The position numbers and the translations under genes are program-made. A stretch of DNA of 64,000 nt from positions 1-64,000 of the forward strand of contig CAJUTR010000012.1 of assembly GCA_910589665.1 (NCBI GenBank), given 5' to 3'. Each line of letters starts with the position of its first letter. The first letter of the stretch is position 1. The notes beneath the pieces are model-generated. The model made no database searches, was not told the DNA's origin, and saw only the letters and a list, made by a program, of their open reading frames with translations. The stretch is from an uncultured Eubacterium sp. Its GTDB lineage: Bacteria; Bacillota; Clostridia; Lachnospirales; Lachnospiraceae. Shown piece by piece: positions 51,298-59,237 of this stretch.

Positions 51298-53863
51298 GCC
51301 GTCTGGCTGTGTGAAAACGTGTCATGCGGCAGTTGTCAGCTATGTGAGAACACAGGGAGAACTTGAACAGGCGCTCCGAGCCAGCGGGGAGCAGACGATT
51401 TATTTAAAGGCAGATATCACGGTGAGCCGGTGTTTGACAGTCAAAGGGAGTAAGGTGCTGCATGGAGGAGGCGGTTCATACCGGATCCGCAGAAAAACAG
51501 CGTCGGGAAGCGTTTACAAGGGGACGCTGCTCCACATGCAGGGAAGGCGGCTTACGATCAGGGATCTGACGTTAAACGGCGGAAAGAGCGGTGATGTCAA
51601 TGGAAAACTGATCGAGGTAGATACTGGGAGCGTTTATCTGGAAACAGGAGCAAAACTGACGGCCAATTACAACGTTAGTTCATTTACGGACGGCGGAGGC
51701 GGTATGACCGTTCATGCAGGTGGTACGGCGGTCATGAAGCCGGGAAGCGTTATTCGGGACAATTTTTCGCTGACTGGGGGAAGCGGTGTTCGCGTCGAGA
51801 AGGGCGGGATGTTTGTGATGGAAGGTGGAACCATCGCAGATAACGCCGTACTCGGACAGCGGAAAGATTCCGATTTTGACGGAAGAGGCGGCGCCATACA
51901 TAACAGGGGGATCGTATTCCTACAGGGAGGGACGATCAAGGGAAACGCAGCGGTCGGTTATGAAAAGGGGGAAGAGCGCCACGGTGGATATGGCGGTGCG
52001 GTTTTTAATAAGGGTGTCCTCACGATTTCAGGTGGAACGATCGTGGATAATAAGGCCGCCTTTGCCGGAGGCGCCGTGTATACGACAGCGGACAGCGTAC
52101 TGAATATGAATGGCGGCGAGATGACAGGTAACGCTGCCCCGAACGAGCGGGGCGGCGGGATCTATATGTCGGCAGGGGCAAATGTGAATATAAACGGAGG
52201 GCGATTGGCGGACAATCAGGCTGCTGACGGCACACAGATCTTCATTGCGAGCAATGCGTCTGGGAAACTGATAATAGGAAATGGGAACATAAGTGGGAGT
52301 GGAGATGTTATTTATAATAACGGCGGCAGGATGTATGTTTCGGGAGGAAAAATCGAAAGCAGGAATTGCGCCGTAAAAACGAAAGGCGAATGTGAAGTCC
52401 GGGGAGGCATCGTTTTGGGAGGAACATACGGCATCCGGTATGCGGACGGATGGCTCGGACTTTCGGGAAAGGCAGCGGTCAATTGTGTATATCTCGCAAA
52501 GAATCGTGTGATCGAGGCAGTTGAGAAGATCTCGCTTGCTTCGCCTTGCGAATTATGTCCTGAGACATATCGGGAAGGGCAAAAACTCGTACATATTTCT
52601 TCTGGGGAGACACCGTCCTCTGTTCTGTCTTCGTTTGCGCTGCGCAGGAAAAAGAGGTTTCTTTTGGAAACGGGCAACGATGGCTTGTACATTGGCAGGG
52701 AAAAATATACCATCATATTCCAGGCGAACGGCGGTCAGGGATATATGGAGGAACAGCAGGTATATGTAGGAGGGAAAGCAGCCTTGCGGGCCTGTAAGTT
52801 TCAAAGAGAGGGTTACGGTTTTGTGGGATGGGGGCTGGCACCAGGAACCGTACAGAGTCCGAAAGAGATCACGTACAAAGAGAAAGAGCAGGTGCGGGAT
52901 CTGGGACAAAATGGGGAAAGGGTTGATCTCTACGCTCTGTGGGTGAAAAAGCCTGTACTCACGGATCAATACGGTGATTTGGAACTGTACGAGGGGGAGT
53001 ATGCGGACAGGCAGGTACTTTTGGCTGGAATAGGAGCTTCGGATGAGTACGACGGCGACTTGACGGAAAAGATTGAGATCGTGGCAGTCTGCCTGCCGGA
53101 TCAGTCGATGGTTCATTCCGTAGATGTTCTTCCGACAGAAGGTTCCCATGCGGGGAAAGTGTTTATCGGGAAAGGTGAGATCGTCTACCGCGTTGTGAAT
53201 TCGTTTGGTATCCAGTCTGAGTATCATCGGCGATATGAGGTGGTTCCAAATGGGAGACCGGACATCAATATGCGGGATAGATACTTTTTTGCAGGGGAGT
53301 ATGCGCTAGATTGCATGGAGCAGGCAAAACAGGATGTATTGTCCCATATGCGGCTGCGCGATGATGTGGAGACGGAGAGCCAGTTGGAACGGAATCAGAC
53401 GGTGTTGTGGGGCGGACTGGATATGCAGGCAGAAGGGAAATATCCGGTTACCATACGGGTGAAGGATCAGTATGGACATCGTTTTTATATGCCGGAGGGA
53501 GTGGAGAGGCAGTATGGGACGGGCAAAGTTTATGAGCAAACGATAATCGTGCATGTGGTGAGGAGAGAGAATAACAGTGAGAAAACGGGCCGGATCGGTT
53601 TTGTGAGATTCATCAGTCCAGAGTATAGGGAGACACTGGAGGAGGATTCGATATGGCGAACCGGGAGTTATGCGGTTGAATTGGCGAGGACATTTCAGAT
53701 GGATGGCCGCCAGTGTGATGAAGTGTGGACGGTATCGGGGGAGGATAAGAAAAAAATCAGAACTTTTATAAGGGAGAGAGACGATCCTTTTTCCGCAGAG
53801 ACCAATGATTTGTTTCGGAAACGTTTTTCCTACATGGAAACGAAAGGAGAGGATGTCAAATGA
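51236..53863 (+). CDS. Large exported beta-helix protein with InlB-type and Ig-like domains (adhesin candidate)
   Basis: An 875-residue protein. The signal peptide (about 1-31) ends CHA. Residues about 75-400 are a right-handed beta-helix of repeats such as 'GGTI.dNkA.fAGGAvYt', clearly seen in MEGGTIADNAV, LQGGTIKGNAAVG, ISGGTIVDNKAAF and MNGGEMTGNAAPNERGGGIY. Residues about 485-570 resemble an InlB B-repeat (IIFQANGGQGYMEEQQVYVGG with a closing YALW). An Ig-like DUF5011-type domain follows, with GASDEYDGDLTEKIEI. No LPXTG anchor is present. It is embedded in the Tad-like operon, so it could be carried by the apparatus as an adhesin or be its secreted substrate. ATG 51236 lies 62 nt inside the previous gene; its stop overlaps the next start by 4 nt. 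Confidence 0.8.
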   Translation: MKRKRGYVLTAALFAVILLSKPSGCVKTCHAAVVSYVRTQGELEQALRASGEQTIYLKADITVSRCLTVKGSKVLHGGGGSYRIRRKTASGSVYKGTLLHMQGRRLTIRDLTLNGGKSGDVNGKLIEVDTGSVYLETGAKLTANYNVSSFTDGGGGMTVHAGGTAVMKPGSVIRDNFSLTGGSGVRVEKGGMFVMEGGTIADNAVLGQRKDSDFDGRGGAIHNRGIVFLQGGTIKGNAAVGYEKGEERHGGYGGAVFNKGVLTISGGTIVDNKAAFAGGAVYTTADSVLNMNGGEMTGNAAPNERGGGIYMSAGANVNINGGRLADNQAADGTQIFIASNASGKLIIGNGNISGSGDVIYNNGGRMYVSGGKIESRNCAVKTKGECEVRGGIVLGGTYGIRYADGWLGLSGKAAVNCVYLAKNRVIEAVEKISLASPCELCPETYREGQKLVHISSGETPSSVLSSFALRRKKRFLLETGNDGLYIGREKYTIIFQANGGQGYMEEQQVYVGGKAALRACKFQREGYGFVGWGLAPGTVQSPKEITYKEKEQVRDLGQNGERVDLYALWVKKPVLTDQYGDLELYEGEYADRQVLLAGIGASDEYDGDLTEKIEIVAVCLPDQSMVHSVDVLPTEGSHAGKVFIGKGEIVYRVVNSFGIQSEYHRRYEVVPNGRPDINMRDRYFFAGEYALDCMEQAKQDVLSHMRLRDDVETESQLERNQTVLWGGLDMQAEGKYPVTIRVKDQYGHRFYMPEGVERQYGTGKVYEQTIIVHVVRRENNSEKTGRIGFVRFISPEYRETLEEDSIWRTGSYAVELARTFQMDGRQCDEVWTVSGEDKKKIRTFIRERDDPFSAETNDLFRKRFSYMETKGEDVK

Positions 53864-54048
53864 CAGAATTTTTACAGGAATATGGAAAGATCATCGTAGC
53901 GGTGCTAGTCGTGCTGGCTTTGGTGGCAATCGTCATTTTGTTCCGTGATCCGGTCACGGCAATGTTTACAGGATTGTTCCGCAATTTTTTTGAGAGCATG
54001 GGACAGGAATCCGGTTTAAAACTGCCAGAATTCCAAACGGGCAAATAG
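53860..54048 (+). CDS. Leaderless Flp-like pilin, first of four motif-sharing small proteins
   Basis: A 62-residue protein starting MTEFLQEYGKIIVAV. After the E-Y-G motif (7-9) a hydrophobic helix runs to about 27, then a short amphipathic region and a polar tail. Flp pilins of Tad systems are cut before a mature end of the form xxxxEYG plus hydrophobic helix; this protein looks like that mature form but starts with its own Met. The start is fixed by AGGAGAGG at proper distance and by a 4-nt overlap (ATGA) with the preceding stop; no in-frame upstream ATG gives a leader. It is the best candidate for the major structural subunit. Confidence 0.75.
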   Translation: MTEFLQEYGKIIVAVLVVLALVAIVILFRDPVTAMFTGLFRNFFESMGQESGLKLPEFQTGK

Positions 54049-54069
54049 CGGATAAGGGGGGAGGCGAGC

Positions 54070-55149
54070 GTGGAGCAATTCGAGAAGAAATTTTTATTAA
54101 AACGGCAGGATTATGGATTGTTGTATCCGTATATCGTTTCGGAAGATGTGACAGATATTAACTGGAACGGCAGGCAGCTTTGGATTGATGATCTGCAGAA
54201 GGGGCGTTTTTTAGCGGGAGAGGTGCTGCCGATTGAATTTGTGGAACGGTTTGCTTCCCTGATCGCCAGCGTTGTAAGCCTTCCGTTTAATAAAAGGAAT
54301 CCGATCCTGGAGGCGGAGACGGAGGAACTGAGGATCAGTATCGTGCACGGTTGTGTGACGAGTGCGGGAATCACGATTTCTTTACGGAAAATACCGGCGG
54401 TCAGAAGGCTGAATAAAGAGAAGATGATTGCGGATGGGTATTGCGAAAGGGCGGTAGCGGATTTTTTAGAACACTGTATCCGGGTACACTGCAACATAGC
54501 GATCTGTGGGATGCCGGGCGCTGGAAAGACAGAGTTGCTAAAGTATCTGACGACATTTATCCCGGATTCGGAGCGGGTCATTACGATTGAAGATACGCTT
54601 GAAATCCACTATGGAAAGATCAATCCGATGAAAGACTGTGTAGAAATGAAAGTGGCGGAAAACTTCACTTATACGGCGGCGATCAAAGCTTGTCTGCGTC
54701 AGCTGCCCCGGTGGATCATTTTATCAGAAGCGAGGTCAGAGGAAGTGCGGTATCTGTTGGAGTCACTCAGTACAGGGACATATGGTTTGACGACGCTTCA
54801 TACCGACGATGTGCGGAATATTCCGGATCGGATTAAAAATATGGCGGGCGGGACAATGGACGCTGAGCGGGTTTTAAATGATACATACCGCTTTATTAAT
54901 ATTGGTATCCTTGTGAAAAGTTCGGTTGGCAGTCAGGGGAACATTACGAGAAACATTGAGCAGATTGGCGCGTTTGACCGTGGAGGCGACAGCTATATGA
55001 AAAGCACAAATAAAATGGTGATCCTGTTAGATCAGGGAGAGCTTACGGGAAACGTGCTGCCGTCAAATCTTCGGCGGCGATTTGAGGAAAAAGAGCTGCC
55101 TTCCATATTTTTACCGCACGAGACAGGTGTAGAAGGAGGGAAGAAATGA
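54070..55149 (+). CDS. TadA/CpaF-like secretion ATPase
   Basis: A 359-residue type II/IV secretion ATPase (VirB11/TadA group) that would power pilus assembly or secretion. Walker A GMPGAGKTE at 147-155, the Asp box ITIEDTLEIHY at 171-181, the Walker B-like IILSEARSEEV with Glu220, and the His box TTLHTDDVRN at 241-250 are all present. The N-terminal domain is shorter than in full CpaF, which explains the small size. The GTG start at 54070 has GGGGGGAGG 8 nt upstream. It overlaps the next gene by 4 nt. It is the firmest evidence that this operon encodes a real Tad-type machine. Confidence 0.93.
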   Translation: MEQFEKKFLLKRQDYGLLYPYIVSEDVTDINWNGRQLWIDDLQKGRFLAGEVLPIEFVERFASLIASVVSLPFNKRNPILEAETEELRISIVHGCVTSAGITISLRKIPAVRRLNKEKMIADGYCERAVADFLEHCIRVHCNIAICGMPGAGKTELLKYLTTFIPDSERVITIEDTLEIHYGKINPMKDCVEMKVAENFTYTAAIKACLRQLPRWIILSEARSEEVRYLLESLSTGTYGLTTLHTDDVRNIPDRIKNMAGGTMDAERVLNDTYRFINIGILVKSSVGSQGNITRNIEQIGAFDRGGDSYMKSTNKMVILLDQGELTGNVLPSNLRRRFEEKELPSIFLPHETGVEGGKK

Positions 55150-56453
55150 AAAGAATAAGAAGATATTGCATGTATCTTTTTCTGATACCGTTCGTTTTAT
55201 TTGTGGTATCTGTTTATGGCCTGGAGTTTCTGTTTGCCGTGCCGCTGTTTGCCGCATGCTGTCTGGCGGCACGGAACATCCGGGAGTACCATTTGGCACA
55301 AAAGAGGTATGAGGACTCGTATTTTCAGGTGACGACGTATTTGGAGCAGCTTCTCTGCTCTTACCGCCGGCTGGGGCACGCTGGGAAAGCGCTTGAAGAC
55401 TGCGCACTCCTGTTTGAGGAGGGTTCCCCGATGGATGCGGCACTCCGCCAGGCGAAGCATATCCTCCTTACGGGGGAGGGGGTGATTGATGGAAATCTGC
55501 TTGACGCTGCTTTTTCTTCAATCGAGCATGAGTTTGACAGCAGACGTATGCGTATCATCCACCGATTTATAACCAATAGTGAGAGAACCGGAGCGGAGAG
55601 CGGGCGTTCTTCCGATATTCTTCTGGAAGATCTGGAATTGTGGAAAAACCGGACGAGGATTTTTCAGAGCAGGAAGAAGTTTATAAAGATCGAGTGTGGG
55701 ATTGCGGCTTTGCTCGCGATGATACTCTGCTATGTATCCCGGCTTTTGACGCCGGAAGAACTTGGCTTTGATCTGGCAGAGAGTAGCATTTACCAGGGAT
55801 CGACGGTGGGGGTATTTTTCTTATTTCTGTGTCTGATTGTCATGATCTGCAGAAAATTGACGGGGAGCTGGCTGGATGAGAAGGGGATGCCGGATGAGAA
55901 GATGATCGCACAACAGGAGAGATTATACTACATGCTGCAGGGGAAAGCGTCTCACCTATCCAAGCATATGGCAAAGCGTATTCTATCGAGGTATGTTAGG
56001 GAGGAGTTTCCGTACTGGCTTCTTCTTACGACGTTGTATTTGCAGTCGGAGAGCAGCTATCAGGCGATCCGGTATTCTGCCGAGGGGTGTGAAGGGGTGT
56101 TCCGGATTGAACTGGAGCGGCTGCTGGAAGAAATTTATGATTCTCCACGAAGTTTGGAGCCATATCTCAGTTTTTTTTCTGCCCTTGCCATTCCGGAAGT
56201 GCAGTCGGGGATGAAAATCCTCTATTCTGTAAATGCAAACGGATATGAAGAATCTCAAAAGCAGTTGGATTTTCTGGTGGCGCAAAATAATCGTCTGATG
56301 GATAAAAGTGAAAGTTACCGTCATTCCAATGTCGTGGCAGGAATGTCGATGCTGAAACAGCTTCCCATGATCATTTCGTGTTTGAAGCTGCTCATCGATC
56401 TCGTAAACCTTTTGGCGATCACTATGGGCAGTTTTCAGAATATGCGCTGGTAG
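55146..56453 (+). CDS. TadB/TadC-like membrane platform protein (two halves joined)
   Basis: A 435-residue membrane protein. Two hydrophobic stretches lie at the N-terminus (about 8-42), a pair near 185-240, and another at the C-terminus (about 400-428). The segments between contain weak T2SSF-like helices, for example ITNSERTGAESGRSSDILLEDL in the first half and IRYSAEGCEGVFRIELERLLEEI in the second. Classical Tad systems have separate TadB and TadC; here a single protein covers the role, so it seems to be a fusion or a reduced form. It follows the ATPase with a 4-nt overlap. The annotation rests on position, topology and weak similarity. Confidence 0.75.
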   Translation: MKRIRRYCMYLFLIPFVLFVVSVYGLEFLFAVPLFAACCLAARNIREYHLAQKRYEDSYFQVTTYLEQLLCSYRRLGHAGKALEDCALLFEEGSPMDAALRQAKHILLTGEGVIDGNLLDAAFSSIEHEFDSRRMRIIHRFITNSERTGAESGRSSDILLEDLELWKNRTRIFQSRKKFIKIECGIAALLAMILCYVSRLLTPEELGFDLAESSIYQGSTVGVFFLFLCLIVMICRKLTGSWLDEKGMPDEKMIAQQERLYYMLQGKASHLSKHMAKRILSRYVREEFPYWLLLTTLYLQSESSYQAIRYSAEGCEGVFRIELERLLEEIYDSPRSLEPYLSFFSALAIPEVQSGMKILYSVNANGYEESQKQLDFLVAQNNRLMDKSESYRHSNVVAGMSMLKQLPMIISCLKLLIDLVNLLAITMGSFQNMRW

Positions 56454-56482
56454 GGGAGAAGTGAAAGAAGGGAGAGGATAAG

Positions 56483-56572
56483 ATGGAAGAGTTTGTAGAA
56501 GAATTTGGGGAGATATTGGTGACGGTTTTATTTGGCATGGTGATAATCTATGTGTTTTCATGTTTACTATGA
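56483..56572 (+). CDS. 29-residue motif-sharing pilin-like protein
   Basis: A very short gene encoding MEEFVEEFGEILVTV followed by a hydrophobic stretch to a C-terminal SCLL. It has the shared pattern: acidic residue 7, aromatic 8, Gly 9, charge 10, then aliphatic residues with Val at 13 and 15. It ends at the end of its transmembrane helix, so it lacks any exposed domain. GGGAGAGGATAAG gives a strong ribosome binding site. Its conservation of the N-terminal pattern and its place in the operon make it likely real despite its length. Confidence 0.65.
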   Translation: MEEFVEEFGEILVTVLFGMVIIYVFSCLL

Positions 56573-56620
56573 CAAAAGCTGTATTGTAAATTCCGTAGAG
56601 TAGACAGAAAGGGAGAACAT

Positions 56621-56764
56621 ATGCAGGAATTGATTCGGGATTATGGAAGGATTATCGTATCTGTGATCATGGGGGTGTTTGCTGTGGGGATTCTAGCATA
56701 TACGTGTGTTTGTATGGCAGCATATATGGAATTCTTTTCGGATTGTCTGATGGGAGGAGGATAA
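56621..56764 (+). CDS. 47-residue motif-sharing pilin-like protein
   Basis: It starts MQELIRDYGRIIVSV, again with acidic 7, aromatic 8 and Gly 9. A hydrophobic helix runs to about residue 34, and a short tail contains three cysteines overall (29, 31, 42) and three final glycines. AAAGGGAGAA precedes the ATG. The next gene starts one base after its stop. The Cys residues are unusual for pilins and could cross-link subunits. Confidence 0.68.
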   Translation: MQELIRDYGRIIVSVIMGVFAVGILAYTCVCMAAYMEFFSDCLMGGG

Positions 56765-56765
56765 A

Positions 56766-57191
56766 GTGAGGTTACTGATCGAAGAATATGGGAAAATGCT
56801 AGTTGTGGTCATGGTTTGTTCTGCGGTACTCGGCATTCTTTTCACGGGTTTTTTGTGGAAGTGGCAGGAGTTCGGAGGGGTGGACGACAGAATCAAAACC
56901 GATTTTAATACGGATGAGGAGAAGCGGACGCCGCCAGTGCTGATCGCAAGGGATGTAAAGGTCCATTCGGGGGATCCGGTGAATGTGGCAGATTATGTAT
57001 CCGCGTCCGATTTTGATGGAAGCGATCTTTCTTCCCTCGTACAAAAAGATTGTCTGGAACGGAAGGAGGGGATCATCCGGTACGCCCTTAAAGTAACGAG
57101 TCCGGTGACGGGAAAAAGTGTGACCGGACGGCTGTTGATCCTCATTGACTGTCCAGGGGATGGAGGTGATCGTCTCGTATGCGGATCATAA
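56766..57191 (+). CDS. Motif-sharing pilin-like protein with C-terminal Ig-like domain
   Basis: A 141-residue protein starting MRLLIEEYGKMLVVV, the same motif at the same positions as the three smaller proteins. The helix ends near residue 32. Residues about 55-128 look like a single Ig-like (DUF5011/HYR-type) domain: DVKVHSGDPVNVADYVSASD, FDGSDLSS and a final beta-rich RLLILID. A comparable ASD-x-x-DG-DLT signature occurs in the beta-helix protein of the same operon. It could be a minor pilin at the tip or a membrane adaptor for the large protein. The GTG start follows GGAGGAGG of the previous gene end. Confidence 0.72.
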   Translation: MRLLIEEYGKMLVVVMVCSAVLGILFTGFLWKWQEFGGVDDRIKTDFNTDEEKRTPPVLIARDVKVHSGDPVNVADYVSASDFDGSDLSSLVQKDCLERKEGIIRYALKVTSPVTGKSVTGRLLILIDCPGDGGDRLVCGS

Positions 57192-57505
57192 TAGAACATT
57201 TTATCACGTTTTTACTCCTACTGATCTTTATTTGGATCGGCATGGCGTATATCATACAGAATATGGTGTATTCAAGCGCGAGGGAATTTCATGGGGCGGT
57301 GGTGACACAGCTCGAAAACAGCTATTTTGACGAACGCGTAATGGAAGATTGCCAGCAAAAGGCAGCTAGGGCTGGGTATGACCTAGATGTCCAGGTGTAT
57401 GGGAGTGGAAATGAAAAGGACGCGAAAGTGACGCTGGCGTTTCAGTATACGATTCCGCTGGCGGGAATTCAAAAATCTTATAAAATAGAGGGGTATTCAA
57501 GATGA
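57179..57505 (+). CDS. TadE-like pseudopilin (DUF4320-like)
   Basis: A 108-residue protein: MRIIIEHFI, a long hydrophobic helix (about 9-30), then a soluble part of about 75 residues rich in beta structure. Its start partly resembles the pilin motif (Glu6, aromatic 8) but lacks the Gly. Size and layout agree with TadE-type pseudopilins or the DUF4320 group found beside such operons. ATG 57179 overlaps the preceding gene by 13 nt and has GGAGGTGA 9 nt upstream. The next gene overlaps by 4 nt. Confidence 0.6.
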   Translation: MRIIIEHFITFLLLLIFIWIGMAYIIQNMVYSSAREFHGAVVTQLENSYFDERVMEDCQQKAARAGYDLDVQVYGSGNEKDAKVTLAFQYTIPLAGIQKSYKIEGYSR

Positions 57506-57906
57506 GATCCATTGTTATTTCTTCTATTTGTATCAGTTCGATCCTGCTCGTTCTGACGATTCAGTCGGAGGTAAATCGGAAAGCTTGTTATGAGCAGGAA
57601 CTGGAGGAAGCGCTTTCCCTGTCCGTCTCACAGACCTTGAAAGAAGTGATGGAGCAGGAAAGTTATGGAATAGAAGATAGGAATCAATTTATCGCCGCCT
57701 TTTTACAGGCGTTGATCGTGAGGACAAATTCAGACGCGGATATGACAGTTTCCGTTATTTCGGCAGATATGGAAAAGGGTATGCTGGACATTGAGGTGAA
57801 GGTTGTTCAGGAAGAAAAAAATGCCCTGCTGTCTAAGGGTATCAGACAGAAGGGCAATGAAATAGTCGTCAGAAGAACGGTTATTTTCGATCGCGCGTCA
57901 GGATGA
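57502..57906 (+). CDS. TadF-like membrane-anchored protein
   Basis: A 134-residue protein with an N-terminal hydrophobic helix (about 4-19) and a soluble helical and beta-rich domain. It is the last gene of the Tad-like operon. It resembles TadF/TadE pseudopilins in size and layout only; I see no decisive motif. It starts in a 4-nt overlap (ATGA) with the preceding stop and ends directly against the convergent minus-strand gene, with no terminator between. Confidence 0.6.
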   Translation: MRSIVISSICISSILLVLTIQSEVNRKACYEQELEEALSLSVSQTLKEVMEQESYGIEDRNQFIAAFLQALIVRTNSDADMTVSVISADMEKGMLDIEVKVVQEEKNALLSKGIRQKGNEIVVRRTVIFDRASG

Positions 57907-59205
57907 TCATTCATCAGCTTCTTCCGGCTGAGGTTTTATGAGTACGTGTACTTTGTCAATACGGTTCTTTTCGGTTTCCAAAACCGTGTAGACCGCGTAA
58001 TCATCTTCCGTGTGCTCGCCTGGCGCTGGGAAATGTTCCAACAGTTTGATGATATGTCCCGAGATGGAATCATACTCATCTGATACGATCGGTAATAACA
58101 GTCGTTCGTTCACATCGTTCAATGGAGTAGAGCCGAGTAGGATAAATTCATTTTCAGAGACACTCTGGATTTCATCCTCCTCGTCGGCATCATATTCATC
58201 ACGTATTTCCCCGACGATTTCTTCCACGAGGTCTTCCATCGTGATCAGGCCGGAAAGTGCCCCGTATTCATCGAGTACGATCGTCATTGGAATGGAATCT
58301 TTACGCATTTCCATAAACAATTCCGAGACGTTTTTGTATTCATAAGTAACATGGGCATCCCGAATAAGGTCCCTAAGTACAAAATCGTTTTTATCACCGT
58401 TATAAAATACAAAGTCTTTTAGATTGATGATGCCGACAATATTGTCGATGGTGTCGTCGTAGACTGGCATGCGCGCATACTTGTTTTCTGTAAACAGGGA
58501 GAGAAGATCGTCATACGAAGTAGAAAGTTCCACCATACATATGTCCAAACGAGGGATCATAACATCCTTCGCGATAGAATCCCCGAAATCTACGATGTTC
58601 GTAATCATTTTTCGTTCTTCGCTTTCGATAACGCCTTCTTCGTGACTGACATCTACGAAAGTACGAAGTTCATCTTCTGTAATGCCGTTATTTTTTCCAC
58701 TTGTATCCACTCGCAGAAGGAATAGCATGAAAAGGACAAACTTGTCAATGATAAAAATGACAGGAGTCAGTAGTTTCGTCAAAAGCAAGACGGAGCGGCT
58801 GAACAGCAGGGATAACTTTTCTGCGTTGATCGTCGCGGCTGTTTTTGGCGTGATCTCTCCAAAAATCAGGATGAGAAATGTCAGTATTCCTGTAGCGATT
58901 CCAGCTCCGATACTCGTATTTTCCTCGAGTCCGATCCGCTTGCATACGGTAAAGGCAAACGAAGTCGATATGGAGGAGGCAGATAAGTTTACAATGTTGT
59001 TGCAGATCAGAATGCAGCTCAACATCTTTGACTGGTTTTCCAGCAGCTTTAGTACACGCATGGCTGCCTTGTTTTTATCTTCTGCAAGAGCACGCATTTT
59101 CAGCTTGCTCACCGTGGTAAGTGCTGTTTCTGCAGAAGAGAAAAAGCCAGATAATAAAAGCAGCACTACAATGATCAGTATCGTGATCGCGTCTCCGGGA
59201 TCCAA
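57907..59205 (-). CDS. CNNM/CorC-type membrane protein with CBS domains (hemolysin family)
   Basis: A 432-residue protein. The N-terminal DUF21/CNNM membrane domain (about 1-190) has LLSGFFSSAETALTTVSKLKMR, ILICNNIVNLSASS and LIFGEITPKTAA. Two CBS domains follow (about 210-330, containing VMIPRLDICMVEL and TIVLDEYGALSGLITMEDLVEEIVGEI), then a CorC/HlyC C-terminal domain. Members are linked to magnesium or other cation export and are not truly haemolysins. The start is taken as TTG 59205: the in-frame GTG at 59214 lies inside the only good ribosome binding site (AAGGAG on the minus strand), which is 8 nt from the TTG. The ABC-F gene lies 32 nt upstream and is probably co-transcribed. Confidence 0.92.
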   Translation of the reverse strand: MDPGDAITILIIVVLLLLSGFFSSAETALTTVSKLKMRALAEDKNKAAMRVLKLLENQSKMLSCILICNNIVNLSASSISTSFAFTVCKRIGLEENTSIGAGIATGILTFLILIFGEITPKTAATINAEKLSLLFSRSVLLLTKLLTPVIFIIDKFVLFMLFLLRVDTSGKNNGITEDELRTFVDVSHEEGVIESEERKMITNIVDFGDSIAKDVMIPRLDICMVELSTSYDDLLSLFTENKYARMPVYDDTIDNIVGIINLKDFVFYNGDKNDFVLRDLIRDAHVTYEYKNVSELFMEMRKDSIPMTIVLDEYGALSGLITMEDLVEEIVGEIRDEYDADEEDEIQSVSENEFILLGSTPLNDVNERLLLPIVSDEYDSISGHIIKLLEHFPAPGEHTEDDYAVYTVLETEKNRIDKVHVLIKPQPEEADE

Positions 59206-59237
59206 AAAAATCACTCCTTATTCTGTAAAGTTTTTTA

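Noticed and set aside
51825..52235. Extra small frames on both strands inside the beta-helix gene
   Set aside because: Caused by the GC-rich repeated Gly-rich coding sequence; no start sites or family matches.
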